Shown piece after piece: positions 21,170-31,395 of a DNA stretch of 64,000 nucleotides; within the stretch, counting starts at the first letter, position 1, and each line of letters starts with the position of its first letter. This stretch comes from Aldehydirespirator sp965261105. Lineage in GTDB: Bacteria; Actinomycetota; Acidimicrobiia; Acidimicrobiales; Aldehydirespiratoraceae. The stretch is from contig CBDHCM010000006.1 in assembly GCA_965261105.1 (NCBI GenBank), positions 2,728,001 to 2,792,000 on the forward strand. The letters are read 5' to 3'. A program made the position numbers and the translations under genes. The notes beneath the pieces are model-generated. The model saw only the letters and a program-made list of their open reading frames with translations. It searched no databases and was not told the origin of the DNA.

Positions 21170-22429
21170 TCAGTCGACGACGAGGAGGTGTCGCTGGCGG
21201 CGGCCTCGCTGCATGAGCGCGTAGCGGCCGTCCACCAGGTCGAACCCTTCGGTCGCCGACTCCACCCGGCGGCCGTTGACGCGGATGCCGCCCCCCGCGA
21301 TGGTGCGGCGGGCGTCGGAGCGCGATGCGCACACCCCGGACGCGAGCAGCGCGTCGACCACCGGCTCGTCGCGACCGATGGCCGAGCCGCCCACCACCGT
21401 CTCGGGCACGATGCCCCGCACCGCCTCCAGCCGGTCAGCCGACAGCACCGGCGCCCCGAACAGCACGTCGGCCGCGAGACGGGCCTGCTCGGTGGCGGCG
21501 GTGCCGTGCACGAGGGTGCAGACCGCGTCCGCGAGGGCGTTCTGGGCCCGGCGTTCGTGCGGAGCCGCGCCGTGCGCCGACATGATCTCTCCCACTTCGG
21601 CCACCCGGAGCATGGTGAGATGCAGGAGCAGCCGCTCGACGTCGCGGTCGTCGGTGTTGACGAAGTACTGGTGGAACTCGTAGGGCAGTGTGCGGCCGGG
21701 GTCGAGCCATACGGCGCCCTCCGCCGTCTTGCCGAACTTCTGGCCGTCGGCCCGGGTCATCAGGGGCCAGGTGAGCCCGTGGACCGTCGCCCCGCTGCGG
21801 CGCCGGACGAGGTCGATGCCCGCGGTGATGTTGCCCCACTGATCGGAGCCGCCCACCTGCAGGCGGCAGTCGAGGTGCTCGAACTGCCACCAGTAGTCGA
21901 AGGCCTGCAGCAGCATGTAGCTGAACTCGGTGAAGGAGATCCCCTGATCGCTCGCCATGCGGCTGCGCACCGAGTCCTTGGCCACCATCTGGTTGACGGT
22001 GGCGTGCTTGCCCACATCGCGCAGGAACTCGAGCAGGGTGACGCCGGCGGTCCAGTCGTGGTTGTTCACCAGGCGGGCCGCGTTGGCGCCATCGAAGTCG
22101 AACAGCGTCTCGATCTGGGCCCGGATGCCGGCGATGTTCGCCTCCAGGGTGGCCGCGTCGAGCAGGCTGCGCTCGTCGGAGCGTCCGCTGGGGTCACCGA
22201 CCATCCCGGTGGCGCCGCCCACGAGCGCCAGCGGGCGGTGGCCGGCCTGCTGGAACCGGCGCAGCACCAGCACCGCGACGAGGTGGCCGACGTGCAGGCT
22301 GTCGGCGGTGGGATCGATGCCGCAGTACAGGGTGGCAGGACCCGACGCGAGCAATTCCCGCAGCCCGGCCTCGTCGGTGTGGTCGTGGACCAGCCCGCGG
22401 GCCCGCAGGTCGTCGAGCAAGTCAACCAT
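21170..22429 (-). CDS. tyrS: Tyrosyl-tRNA synthetase
   Basis: Class I aminoacyl-tRNA synthetase charging tRNA-Tyr; 419 aa from the ATG at 22429 (MVDLLDDL). The frame is open to 22474, but family members begin near MVDLL. HVGH (HIGH box) lies early, GGATGMVGDPSGRS and GGSDQWGNI follow, KFGKT is the KMSKS-type loop, and the C-terminal S4-type RNA-binding domain (SRSDARRTIAGGGIRVNGRRV) is complete. The gene is flanked by hicBA and by a BREX relic. Confidence 0.95.
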   Translation of the reverse strand: MVDLLDDLRARGLVHDHTDEAGLRELLASGPATLYCGIDPTADSLHVGHLVAVLVLRRFQQAGHRPLALVGGATGMVGDPSGRSDERSLLDAATLEANIAGIRAQIETLFDFDGANAARLVNNHDWTAGVTLLEFLRDVGKHATVNQMVAKDSVRSRMASDQGISFTEFSYMLLQAFDYWWQFEHLDCRLQVGGSDQWGNITAGIDLVRRRSGATVHGLTWPLMTRADGQKFGKTAEGAVWLDPGRTLPYEFHQYFVNTDDRDVERLLLHLTMLRVAEVGEIMSAHGAAPHERRAQNALADAVCTLVHGTAATEQARLAADVLFGAPVLSADRLEAVRGIVPETVVGGSAIGRDEPVVDALLASGVCASRSDARRTIAGGGIRVNGRRVESATEGFDLVDGRYALMQRGRRQRHLLVVD

Positions 22430-22470
22430 GCGCTCGGCCTTGCCCAGGAGCCTCCGCGAATCGGGCGTCC

Positions 22471-22863
22471 TCATTCATCTTGGACTCGACGGTCACCCAA
22501 CCCGGCTATGACCCTGTCCGTCAGGGTGGGCGGCTGGCGCAGGATCTCTCCGACGGCCTCGTGCACCTCGCGCATGGCAGCATTGTCGGAGGCCTCGGCG
22601 GCCGCCCGCTCTTGTGCGATGAGCTCGTCCAGGTAGCCGGAACCCTCCACCGCTCGCCAGAACAGATCGGCGAGAGAGACCGCCGCGCAGCCGATGGCCC
22701 GGGTCGGTGCCGCCAACCAGCGGCGCAGCTCCCCCAGCTCCCGGCGTACCTGCCATTCAGCGTCGGGGATGTACTGATACAGGATGAAGGGAGGCTCGCC
22801 GCCTGTCTTGAAGTGGGCTGCGATGCGTTCGCCGATTCCCGCCGTCTCCTCACGCAGCGGCAC
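22471..22863 (-). pseudogene. brxB: BrxB (DUF1788), C-terminally truncated
   Basis: 130 aa. The N-terminal half matches BREX BrxB: a PPFILYQYIPDAEWQVRRELGEL block followed by SLADLFWRAVE and PPTLTDRVIAGL. BrxB proteins are normally near 190-200 aa and continue with a domain containing a hydrophobic strand and conserved Arg/Tyr; that half is missing. The frame ends after RRVQDE, overlapping by 4 bp the region just upstream of tyrS. GTG start lies inside the last codons of brxA. Best explained as a deletion that removed the rest of the BREX locus. Confidence 0.6.
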
Positions 22864-23632
22864 GGGTGGCCTCCGCCAGTCCTGCCACCCGCCAGTCGAC
22901 CCTCACCGCGGAGCCGGCACGCGAGAGTTGCAGGACGCCGAGCCGGGCCGACTGATTGAACAGCGCCTCGACTGCGGCGGCGTCGAGCAGCCAGCGCCGC
23001 CAGACGCTGCCGGTTGCGAGGGCCCGCGACGAGGCGCCCTGCTCGTGCTCGCGCCAGGCCACGTAGGCGAACCCCCGTGGGGTCATCGCCGGTTGGGCGA
23101 ACTCCTTGCGGTGGCATCTCGGCGCGCCGGTGAGTATCCCGAAGTCGCGAAGCGCGGCCGGCAGGCCCTGAGCGACGCGGGTGCGAACGCTGTCGCTCCA
23201 GGCGGGAGTCTGGCCCGAGTCGGCGAGCTCTTGGAGCCAAACCAGCACATCATCGACACCGATCGCGAGACGGCCCCGCTGCCACCAGTCCCACAGGGGT
23301 GCCTCGACGAACCCTGCGAGCAGGCCGTCGTCACGCGACGCTTCGTAGTAGCAGGCCTCCCGGAACGCCCGATGATCGTGCAGCAGCCCCTTGAGCGCCG
23401 CGATGACGTGCGGGCCGGGGTCGGCGAAGCGCCGCTGGATCACCCGGTAGAGCAGATCGTCCAACCGCGACCGGGACCTCTTGCCCAGCGGGTTCTCGGC
23501 CGAGAGCCTCTCCAGATTGGCCCGCGGCCCGAGCTCCAGGTCCCACAGCTCCACCACCCGGCGGGTGTCCTCGAGGACGGCGCCGCCCTTGAGCAGCCGG
23601 GAGGTGTAGCTGGTGGCGGAACTCTGGCCCAT
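22850..23632 (-). CDS. brxA: BrxA family protein (DUF1819)
   Basis: 260 aa from ATG at 23632, four bases after the brxE stop. The N-terminal block SYTSRLLKGGAVLEDTRRVVELWD and ENPLGKRSRSRLDDLLYRVIQRRF are the hallmark of BrxA/DUF1819, a small DNA-binding protein of BREX phage-defence loci. It overlaps brxB by 14 bases. The frame is intact. Without brxC, pglX and pglZ it is not expected to give classical BREX defence. Confidence 0.75.
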   Translation of the reverse strand: MGQSSATSYTSRLLKGGAVLEDTRRVVELWDLELGPRANLERLSAENPLGKRSRSRLDDLLYRVIQRRFADPGPHVIAALKGLLHDHRAFREACYYEASRDDGLLAGFVEAPLWDWWQRGRLAIGVDDVLVWLQELADSGQTPAWSDSVRTRVAQGLPAALRDFGILTGAPRCHRKEFAQPAMTPRGFAYVAWREHEQGASSRALATGSVWRRWLLDAAAVEALFNQSARLGVLQLSRAGSAVRVDWRVAGLAEATRAAA

Positions 23633-23636
23633 GACG

Positions 23637-24182
23637 TCATCCTGCCAGATCGAAGTACGGCGCCTTGAACACGTCGCCGAGTCCCGTGTAGGCCGCAGCG
23701 AGGCGGCGCGCGATACACGCCAGCGTGGCGTCGTCATCAAGATCCGAACGGTTCAGCTGTCCCAGGCGCAGCCCGTCGGCCAGCACCTGGCCGGCCTCGG
23801 ACTCGCCGGCCTGCTCGCGCAGGCTCGCCTCGCCGGTGGAGATGTCCCATCGCGCCAGTTCGTCGAACAGCGGATCGGCGGGTGACGCGGTCTTCTGCTC
23901 CGAGAGCCACGCCGAGGCCCACCGGCGAAACGGCAGCCCGTCGGAGAACAGGTGCAACGCGCTGCTGCGACCCGCCAGAGCATCCTCATGGCGACGGCGG
24001 GCCGACAGCATGTCGAGCTCCAGCCCCGCTGAGCGCGCGGTGCGTGGAAACGCCCGATTCAACACGAAGGAACCCGCCCGGTCGAGGCCGTGGCAACTCC
24101 ACCAGCCCCTCAGATCGGCCTCGCCCAAGCGTGCCACTGCGAGCACCATCCGCACTTCTGCGGCCACTGCGGTCTTCGTCAC
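23637..24182 (-). CDS. brxE: BrxE family protein
   Basis: 181 aa. VARLGEADLRGWWSCHGLD, FVLNRAFPRTARSAGLELDMLSARRRHEDAL and ALHLFSDGL resemble BrxE, the first gene of type 6 BREX loci; its biochemical role is not established. GTG at 24182 follows GAGAGGAG closely. The order brxE-brxA-brxB is that of type 6 BREX. Identification is from remembered family pattern, so a profile search should confirm it. Confidence 0.65.
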   Translation of the reverse strand: MTKTAVAAEVRMVLAVARLGEADLRGWWSCHGLDRAGSFVLNRAFPRTARSAGLELDMLSARRRHEDALAGRSSALHLFSDGLPFRRWASAWLSEQKTASPADPLFDELARWDISTGEASLREQAGESEAGQVLADGLRLGQLNRSDLDDDATLACIARRLAAAYTGLGDVFKAPYFDLAG

Positions 24183-24316
24183 GTCACTCCTCTCGTCCCC
24201 GCCGCAGGGCGGCGCCGTGCCCAGCGCCCGGCCTCGATGCGCTCCGACGCGGCGACAGGTGGGGCTCGCGCGGACTACGAGCCCGGGCCTTGGGCCACAG
24301 TAGCGCGGCGGTGTCT

Positions 24317-24670
24317 TCAGAGGATCAGTGCCGTCGAAACCAACCGCTGCTGCACGGGGTCCACGGCGAGCGACAGGCCCTCCAGGGTGTATGCGCCGAG
24401 CAGCACCGGGCCATCGTCGGCTCCGAAGACCACCAGCGTGACCTCCGTCTCGCCGTTGATCGACGCCCGGGCCTCTCCGTACGCTCCGTCAATCCGGCGC
24501 CCGTCGGCGAGCACGAAGCTGCGCCTTCCCCTGGGTGTCACGCCCAGTTCGCGTAGCAGACGACCGGGAAGGGTCGTGTAGGCCGCGCCGGTGTCGACCG
24601 TCGCTTCGAGGTCGAGCGACCGACGGCCGTCCATGGTCTCGATCCGTAGGGGCCATGTGAACATTCCCAC
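24317..24670 (-). CDS. Retropepsin-like aspartyl protease
   Basis: 117 aa. VDTGAAYTTLPGRLLRELGV carries the catalytic D-T-G-A followed by the family's usual strand and helix, and the second half gives one retropepsin-like domain (VLLGAYTLEGLSLAVDP). Such short bacterial proteins probably act as homodimers; the substrate is unknown. GTG at 24670 has GGAGGAG upstream. It lies 134 bp upstream of brxE on the same strand and may be unrelated to BREX. Confidence 0.75.
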   Translation of the reverse strand: MGMFTWPLRIETMDGRRSLDLEATVDTGAAYTTLPGRLLRELGVTPRGRRSFVLADGRRIDGAYGEARASINGETEVTLVVFGADDGPVLLGAYTLEGLSLAVDPVQQRLVSTALIL

Positions 24671-24707
24671 TGCCTGCTCCTCCGCTGAGCCTCGTTTCGA
24701 GCCAGTC

Positions 24708-24713
24708 TAGGCT
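24708..24713 (+). promoter_or_regulatory. -10 element for leaderless PBP transcript
   Basis: TAGGCT, then seven bases, then the ATG at 24721. The spacing matches actinobacterial leaderless promoters and no ribosome-binding site precedes the ATG, which supports that start. Confidence 0.4.
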
Positions 24714-24720
24714 GATTTTC

Positions 24721-27210
24721 ATGATATTACACCTATCTCGCGCCGTGGGTGGCGCCGTTTCAAGCACGATGCGGAGCACAATGACAGGCGTGCGACGCGC
24801 CGCCACAGTGCTTGCCATCTCGGTGCTCGCCGCGTCCGTGCTTGCGACGGGGTGCTCGGTCGCGCAGCGCGACATTACCTTCGACGTGACCGTGCTGGCC
24901 ACGGCGCAGTCGTCGCGCGTCTATGACCGCAACGGAACGCTCATCACCGAGCTGCGCGGCGAGCAGCGCCGCACCGACGTGACCCATCTGGAGCTCGTCC
25001 CGGAGGTCGTCCGCAACGCGGTCGTGGCCATCGAGGACGAGCGCTTCTATGAGCACGACGGAGTGGACCTCAAGGCCATCCTGCGGGCGGCCCGCTCGAA
25101 CGTGGCCGCGGGCGGGATCAGCCAGGGCGGCTCCACCATCACCCAGCAATACGTCGGCAACGTGTTCCTCGACCGCTCCGAGCAGACCGCGACGCGCAAG
25201 ATCGAGGAGTTCTTCATGGCCCGGCGCTTCGAGCAGTTCTTCACCAAGGACTTCATCCTGCTGCGCTACCTGAACTGGGTGTACTTCGGCAACGGCGCCT
25301 ACGGGATCGAGGCCGCCTCCCGCCAGTACTTCGGCGCGCCGGCCTGCGAGCTCACAAGGACCGCGGCCGAGCGGGGCCAGGGTGCGTGCCTGAAGGTGAG
25401 CGAGCTCACGGTGGCGCAGGCCGCCCTGCTGGCCGGGCTGATACAGCGGCCCAGCGCCTTCGACCCCTACCGCAACCCGCAGGACGCCCGGCGCCGCCGG
25501 AACCTGGTGCTGGAGAGGATGCTGGCCAACGAGTTCATTACCGCCCTCGAGTACGAGCAGGCCCTGGACCAGCCGATCGTGCTCATAGAGGACGTCCCGA
25601 TTCTCGAGGAGCGCTACCGGGCCGCGCACTTCGTCGAGGACGTCAAGCAGTGGTTCCTCGACAACTCAGCCTTCGGGCCGACCCGCGAGTACCGCACCCA
25701 GCTCCTGTTCGAGGGCGGCCTCGCCATCCACACCACCATCGACCTCGAGTTGCAGGCCAAGGCGGAGGCCGCGGTCGAGGCCATACTGCCCGACAACGGG
25801 ATCAATCCCGACGCCGCGGCGACCGTCCTGGGCGTGGGCGGCGCCGAAGACGGCCACATCCTGGCCATGGTCGGCGGCCGCGACTTCTTCGGCGACGACG
25901 AGGACGCCAAGTTCAACCTGGCCAGCGGCAAGGGCCGCCAGGCCGGTTCGGCCATGAAGCCGATCGCGCTGGCCACCGCCCTCACCCGCGGCTACACGGT
26001 GACCGAGTCCTACGACGCGCCCGACGAGCTGGAGATCGACCGGCCCGACGTGTGCGGGCCCGTGTGGACCATCAGGGGCGGGCTCGGCTCGGAGCCCGAG
26101 GCACCGGTGGAGTCGAACCTGGTGCAGGCCATGCGGCGCTCGATCAACACGGTGTACGCCCAGCTCATGGTGGACGTCCGCCCGGCCAACTTCGTGACCA
26201 TGGCCGAGCGGCTCGGCCTCGAGCCGGGGCGCATTGCACCGGTGTGCGCCGGGGTGCTGGGCACCGAGGACGTCAACACCGTCGAGCTGGCCACGATGTT
26301 CTCCACCTTTGCCCGCTCGGGGCGGCGCGCCGACCCGGTGATGGTGACCAGCGTCATCCAGCTCGACGGCACCGCGCTGTATCGGCACGTCGACGATGTG
26401 GTGCCCGTGCTCGATCCGTCTATCGCCAACCAGATCACCTGGGTCCTTCAGGGCGTCGTCACCGAGGGGACCGGACGCATGGCGGCCATCGACCGGCCGG
26501 CCGCGGGCAAGACCGGCACCGCCCAGAACTACGCCGACGCGACCTTCGTCGGATACACCCCCCAGCGGGCCACGGCAGTTTGGGTCGGATATCCCGACGC
26601 GCAGATCCCGATGGAGCCGCCCACCACCGACATCAGGGTGACGGGAGGCACCTACCCAGCCCAGATCTGGAGGGAGATCATGATCGCGGCCCACCGGGGC
26701 ATCGATGCCGCCGGCCTTCCCGCTCCCCCGCCCAGCGCACCCCCGTCGTCCACGCAGCCGCCCAGGCTCGACTCGGTCGAGATCCCCGACCTGGTGGGCC
26801 GCACGTGGGACGCGGAGCAGCTCGCGGCCGAGCTGGGGGATCTGACGCTCGCAGTGACGGCAGTGGAGGTCGAGTCGGTGGAGTTCGCGGAGGGAACGAT
26901 CATGGGACAGGCGCCGGCAGCCGGATCGCTTCAAAGGGGCGGGATCACCGTCACTGTGGAGGTGGCCGTGGCGCCGGATCTGCCCTCGGTACTCGTCATG
27001 CCCGAGGTGGTGGGCCTGAGCGAGGCCGAGGCCCGCCAGGTGCTGGCCCCAGCCGGGCTAGGGGTAGAGGTGTACATCGAGCCCTTCTTCGATGAGGGGG
27101 CGGAGCGGTTCGGCGGCGAGCCCGGCGCAGTGTGGCGCCAGGCTCCTGCGGCCGGATCGACTGTCGAGCCGGGCGGGTTCGCCGAGATATGGGTGAACCC
27201 CGACCAGTGA
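24721..27210 (+). CDS. Class A penicillin-binding protein with PASTA domains
   Basis: 829 aa bifunctional peptidoglycan synthase. After an N-terminal membrane segment ending ATGC at residues 42-45, the glycosyltransferase (GT51) domain has EDERFYEHDG with catalytic Glu105 and GGSTITQQ; the transpeptidase domain has S410-A-M-K, S474-I-N and K597-T-G-T. After a Pro-rich linker (about 733-757) come two C-terminal PASTA domains (DLVGRTWDAEQL; MPEVVGLSEAEARQVL), typical of actinobacterial PBP1/PonA-like enzymes. A later start at MTGVRR (24781) is possible. Its stop overlaps the next gene's GTG. Confidence 0.93.
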   Translation: MILHLSRAVGGAVSSTMRSTMTGVRRAATVLAISVLAASVLATGCSVAQRDITFDVTVLATAQSSRVYDRNGTLITELRGEQRRTDVTHLELVPEVVRNAVVAIEDERFYEHDGVDLKAILRAARSNVAAGGISQGGSTITQQYVGNVFLDRSEQTATRKIEEFFMARRFEQFFTKDFILLRYLNWVYFGNGAYGIEAASRQYFGAPACELTRTAAERGQGACLKVSELTVAQAALLAGLIQRPSAFDPYRNPQDARRRRNLVLERMLANEFITALEYEQALDQPIVLIEDVPILEERYRAAHFVEDVKQWFLDNSAFGPTREYRTQLLFEGGLAIHTTIDLELQAKAEAAVEAILPDNGINPDAAATVLGVGGAEDGHILAMVGGRDFFGDDEDAKFNLASGKGRQAGSAMKPIALATALTRGYTVTESYDAPDELEIDRPDVCGPVWTIRGGLGSEPEAPVESNLVQAMRRSINTVYAQLMVDVRPANFVTMAERLGLEPGRIAPVCAGVLGTEDVNTVELATMFSTFARSGRRADPVMVTSVIQLDGTALYRHVDDVVPVLDPSIANQITWVLQGVVTEGTGRMAAIDRPAAGKTGTAQNYADATFVGYTPQRATAVWVGYPDAQIPMEPPTTDIRVTGGTYPAQIWREIMIAAHRGIDAAGLPAPPPSAPPSSTQPPRLDSVEIPDLVGRTWDAEQLAAELGDLTLAVTAVEVESVEFAEGTIMGQAPAAGSLQRGGITVTVEVAVAPDLPSVLVMPEVVGLSEAEARQVLAPAGLGVEVYIEPFFDEGAERFGGEPGAVWRQAPAAGSTVEPGGFAEIWVNPDQ

Positions 27211-27827
27211 CCGCCGAGGGGTCAGACCCCCAACATCGGGCCGAGCCGGGAGGCGGGGCGCCCGGGAGCGCGGGCGGCCGGCGGTTGCGGCGGGTGGGCC
27301 GATGGCTGGGCGGGCTGTTCGTGGCCGGCAGCTTCGTCTTCTGGGCGTGGGCCTTCTCGCCGTGGGCCCGCAGCGAGAACCCGGGCCGCCTCGACGATCG
27401 GACGTTCGTCCGATGGGCCGACCAGCGCTGCGCCCGGACCCACACGGCCATCGACGCCCTGCCGACGGCCCGTCAGGCAGGCTCGCGGGCAGAGTGGGCC
27501 GACCAAGTGGATCGGGGCACCGACGACGTGGAGACGCTCGTGGCCGATCTGCGCCTGCGGGTCGAAGCCTCGCTGTCGGTGTCCACCGAAGGCGACGGAC
27601 CGTCAGACGCGTTCCTGGCAAGCGCCTGGCTCGATGACTGGGACCTCTACGCCTCGGACCGCCGCAGCCACTCGGCCCGGCTGCGGTCCGCCGACGACGA
27701 CACGCCCGACCGTGAGCTGCGCTTCCTGCTCGTCGACATGACCGAGGGCAGCACCTACACCGAGCGCATGGACGGCTTCGCCCGCCTCAACGACATGGAC
27801 AACTGCCAAATCCCCGGCGACGTCTAG
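27207..27827 (+). CDS. Single-pass membrane protein, unknown
   Basis: 206 aa from the GTG at 27207, which overlaps the PBP stop as GTGA. A Gly/Arg-rich cytoplasmic tail is followed by one transmembrane helix at about 30-50 (WLGGLFVAGSFVFWAWAF) and an external domain with two cysteines (CART, NCQIPGDV). Coupling to the PBP suggests a role at the cell envelope. No family recognised. Confidence 0.65.
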   Translation: MTAEGSDPQHRAEPGGGAPGSAGGRRLRRVGRWLGGLFVAGSFVFWAWAFSPWARSENPGRLDDRTFVRWADQRCARTHTAIDALPTARQAGSRAEWADQVDRGTDDVETLVADLRLRVEASLSVSTEGDGPSDAFLASAWLDDWDLYASDRRSHSARLRSADDDTPDRELRFLLVDMTEGSTYTERMDGFARLNDMDNCQIPGDV

Positions 27828-27920
27828 AGGCCGAGCGGATGGCGTCAATTCATGAGGACCTTGAAAGGCGCTGAGCGAGGCCCGAGCGGCCCGTGAGCGC
27901 TGCGAACAAGAGCGGGCAAC
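27826..27920 (+). repeat. Dispersed repeat, copy 1
   Basis: Starts AGAGGCCGAGCGGATGG and, after a variable centre, ends CGAGCGGCCCGTGAGCG then GCGAACAAGAGCGGG. The same two blocks recur at 31270-31372 and, inverted, at 37943-38047. Lies between convergent genes. Confidence 0.7.
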
Positions 27921-27933
27921 AGGCGCGCCGCCA

Positions 27934-28521
27934 TCAGCGGCGGGAGATGTCGGGTGTGCCTTCGATGTAGCACCGCCAGGGGAGGTCGGCTCCGTTGGTC
28001 AGGCCGATCCTGGTGGTGACGGCAGGGACGGTCGGGGGCGGGTGGCCGACGTCGACGATGGTCACGCCCCGGTCGCCGGTGACCAGATCAGCTCCGTCGA
28101 GGGCTCCGTCGATGCCGAGCGCCTGCGTGAGCTTGGCCGGGCCGCTGCACAGGTCGCGCTCGGTGCGGGCGGCCTGGCCCCGGGCCGTGTACATGGCCTC
28201 CAGGCCCTCCAGCGGTGTCAGCGCCCGCAGCAAGACTGCGGCGGCCACCCCATCGGTCTCGGCCACTACGTTGGCGCACCAGTGCATGCCGTAGGTGAGG
28301 TACACGTAGAGATGGCCCGGGGGGCCGAACATGGTGGCGTTGCGCTTGGTCGGCCCCCGGAAGCCGTGGCTGCCGGGGTCGTCGGCGCCCCGGTAGGCCT
28401 CTACTTCGACGATTCGGCCGGCGCGGCCATCCGGTGCCACCAGCACCTTGTTGAGCAGGTCCGGCGCGACCTCGAGCGCGCTGCGGGCGAAGAAACCCCG
28501 CTCGAGAGGCCTCCTGGTCAC
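27934..28521 (-). CDS. 3-methyladenine DNA glycosylase (Mpg/AAG type)
   Basis: 195 aa. Excises alkylated purines in base-excision repair. Conserved blocks: RIVEVEAYRGADDPGSHGFRG, RNATMFGPPGHLYVYLTYGMHWCANVV and LCSGPAKLTQALGI. The GTG start overlaps the argH stop (GTGA), so it is the distal gene of the arginine operon, a common arrangement in actinomycetes. Confidence 0.93.
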   Translation of the reverse strand: MTRRPLERGFFARSALEVAPDLLNKVLVAPDGRAGRIVEVEAYRGADDPGSHGFRGPTKRNATMFGPPGHLYVYLTYGMHWCANVVAETDGVAAAVLLRALTPLEGLEAMYTARGQAARTERDLCSGPAKLTQALGIDGALDGADLVTGDRGVTIVDVGHPPPTVPAVTTRIGLTNGADLPWRCYIEGTPDISRR

Positions 28522-29972
28522 TCCAGGCGGGAGGCGTCGGACTCGACCCGCTGCCGGAACCGCTGCATCTGGGCGGCCACGGCCTCTGGGCCGCCCGCTC
28601 CGGGCGTGTTGCGTCGGGCTGCTGAGGCGCCCGGCTTCAGCAGCCCGGCAGCGTCGGGGCCGAGGCGGGGGTCGGCGGCCACCAGATCGGCCAGTGGCCC
28701 CTCACCCGCCAGTGAGCGCCTCACTAGATCGCCGACGGCGGCGTGCGCCTGGCGGAAGGGTGTGCCGGAGGCCACCAGCCACTCGGCCAAGTCGGTGGCC
28801 GCCGCGTGGGGCGACGACGCGGCCGCGGCCATCTCGTCGGTGTCGAACCGGGCGGTGGCTATCAGGCCGTCGAGGGCGACCAGCGTCAGCATGACGGTGT
28901 CGACCGCGTCGAACAGCGGCTCCTTATCCTCCTGGAGGTCCTTGGCGTAGGCCAGCGGAAGCCCCTTGAGGGTGGCCAGCAAGCCGGTCAGATGGCCGAT
29001 GAGGCGCCCGGCCTTGGCCCGGGCCAGCTCCGCGACATCGGGGTTCTTCTTCTGGGGCAGCATCGACGAGCCGGTGGCGAAGGCGTCGTCGAGCTCCACG
29101 AAGCCGAACTCCGACGACGCCCACAGCACCAGCTCCTCGCCCAGCCGGCTCAGATGAACGCCCAGCACCGCCAGCGCATAGAGGGCGTCGGCCACGAAGT
29201 CGCGGTCGGCCACCGCGTCGAGGCTGTTGTCGAACACCGCGGCGAAGCCCAGCTCGGCTGCGGTCCGCCCGGGGTCCAGCGGCAGCGACGACCCGGCCAG
29301 CGCGCCCGCCCCCAGAGGCGACACGTCGGCCCGGCCGCGGGCCTCGGCCAGCCTGTCGACATCGCGGGCCAGGGCCCAGCCGTGGGCCAGCAGATGATGG
29401 GCCAGCAGCACCGGCTGGGCCTGCTGGAGATGGGTGTAGCCGGGCAGCAGCGCCCCTCCGGCGTCGGTAGCCCGCCCCAGCAGCGTCCGCTGCAAGCCCA
29501 GCACCGCCCGGGCGACATCGTCAAGAGCGCCGCGGGTCCACAGCCGCAGGTCGGCGGCCACCTGGTCGTTGCGGCTGCGGCCGGTGTGGAGCTTGGCCCC
29601 GGCCGGGGTGATCTCGGTGACCCGCCGCTCCACCGCGGTGTGGATGTCCTCATCGCCGGGCGCGGCCACGAAGCGGCCCTCGGACATCTCAGTCTCCACC
29701 TCGTCGAGCGCGGCACAGACGGCGTCCCGCTCGGCCTCGCTGATCAGGCCCACCGCGGCCAGCATGGCCGCGTGGGCGCGCGATCCGGCGATGTCCTCGC
29801 GGAACATCCTGCGGTCGAACCTGAAGCTGTCGTTGAGGTTGCGGAGCGCCGCCGCAGGGTCGCCCTCGAAACGCCCGTGCCACAGCGTCCCGCCCCCACC
29901 CACGGCCGACCCTCCCGACCGGGCCCAGACCGCGCCGGAGTCGCCGGCCCCGGACAGCGCTGAGTCGTCCAC
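28518..29972 (-). CDS. argH: Argininosuccinate lyase
   Basis: 484 aa from the GTG at 29972, three bases after the argG stop. Splits argininosuccinate into arginine and fumarate. LWHGRFEGDP, the signature GSSMLPQKKNPD (SxxMPxKxN), HTGRSRNDQVA and TPGYTHLQ-like LLPGYTHLQQAQP are all present. The frame is open far upstream into argG sequence, which is not coding in this frame. Confidence 0.95.
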   Translation of the reverse strand: MDDSALSGAGDSGAVWARSGGSAVGGGGTLWHGRFEGDPAAALRNLNDSFRFDRRMFREDIAGSRAHAAMLAAVGLISEAERDAVCAALDEVETEMSEGRFVAAPGDEDIHTAVERRVTEITPAGAKLHTGRSRNDQVAADLRLWTRGALDDVARAVLGLQRTLLGRATDAGGALLPGYTHLQQAQPVLLAHHLLAHGWALARDVDRLAEARGRADVSPLGAGALAGSSLPLDPGRTAAELGFAAVFDNSLDAVADRDFVADALYALAVLGVHLSRLGEELVLWASSEFGFVELDDAFATGSSMLPQKKNPDVAELARAKAGRLIGHLTGLLATLKGLPLAYAKDLQEDKEPLFDAVDTVMLTLVALDGLIATARFDTDEMAAAASSPHAAATDLAEWLVASGTPFRQAHAAVGDLVRRSLAGEGPLADLVAADPRLGPDAAGLLKPGASAARRNTPGAGGPEAVAAQMQRFRQRVESDASRLE

Positions 29973-29974
29973 GG

Positions 29975-31231
<1,257 letters not shown>

Positions 31232-31269
31232 TGGATCCTCTCCCAACCTCGTCTTGTGATTACCGGCCC

Positions 31270-31372
31270 AGAGGCCGAGCGGATGGGCCGCAGCTTACGA
31301 GCATCCCTGGCGAGGCCTGAGCGGGGCCGTGGCCCGAGCGGCCCATGAGCGCAGCGAACAAGAGCGGGAACA
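31270..31372 (+). repeat. Dispersed repeat, copy 2
   Basis: Same block structure as copy 1, with the CCCGAGCGGCCC and GCGAACAAGAGCGGGAA segments. It lies in the argR-argG gap, so it is transcribed in antisense orientation within the arginine gene run. Confidence 0.7.
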
Positions 31373-31395
31373 CGACGCTGCACCGCGAGGCGGTG

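Noticed and set aside
24317..24670. Aspartyl protease as a BREX component
   Set aside because: It is on the same strand and close, but no such gene is known in BREX loci and the gap of 134 bp gives no sign of coupling.
27132..27206. Earlier start for the membrane protein after the PBP
   Set aside because: It lies within PBP coding sequence; the GTG overlapping the PBP stop is the natural start.
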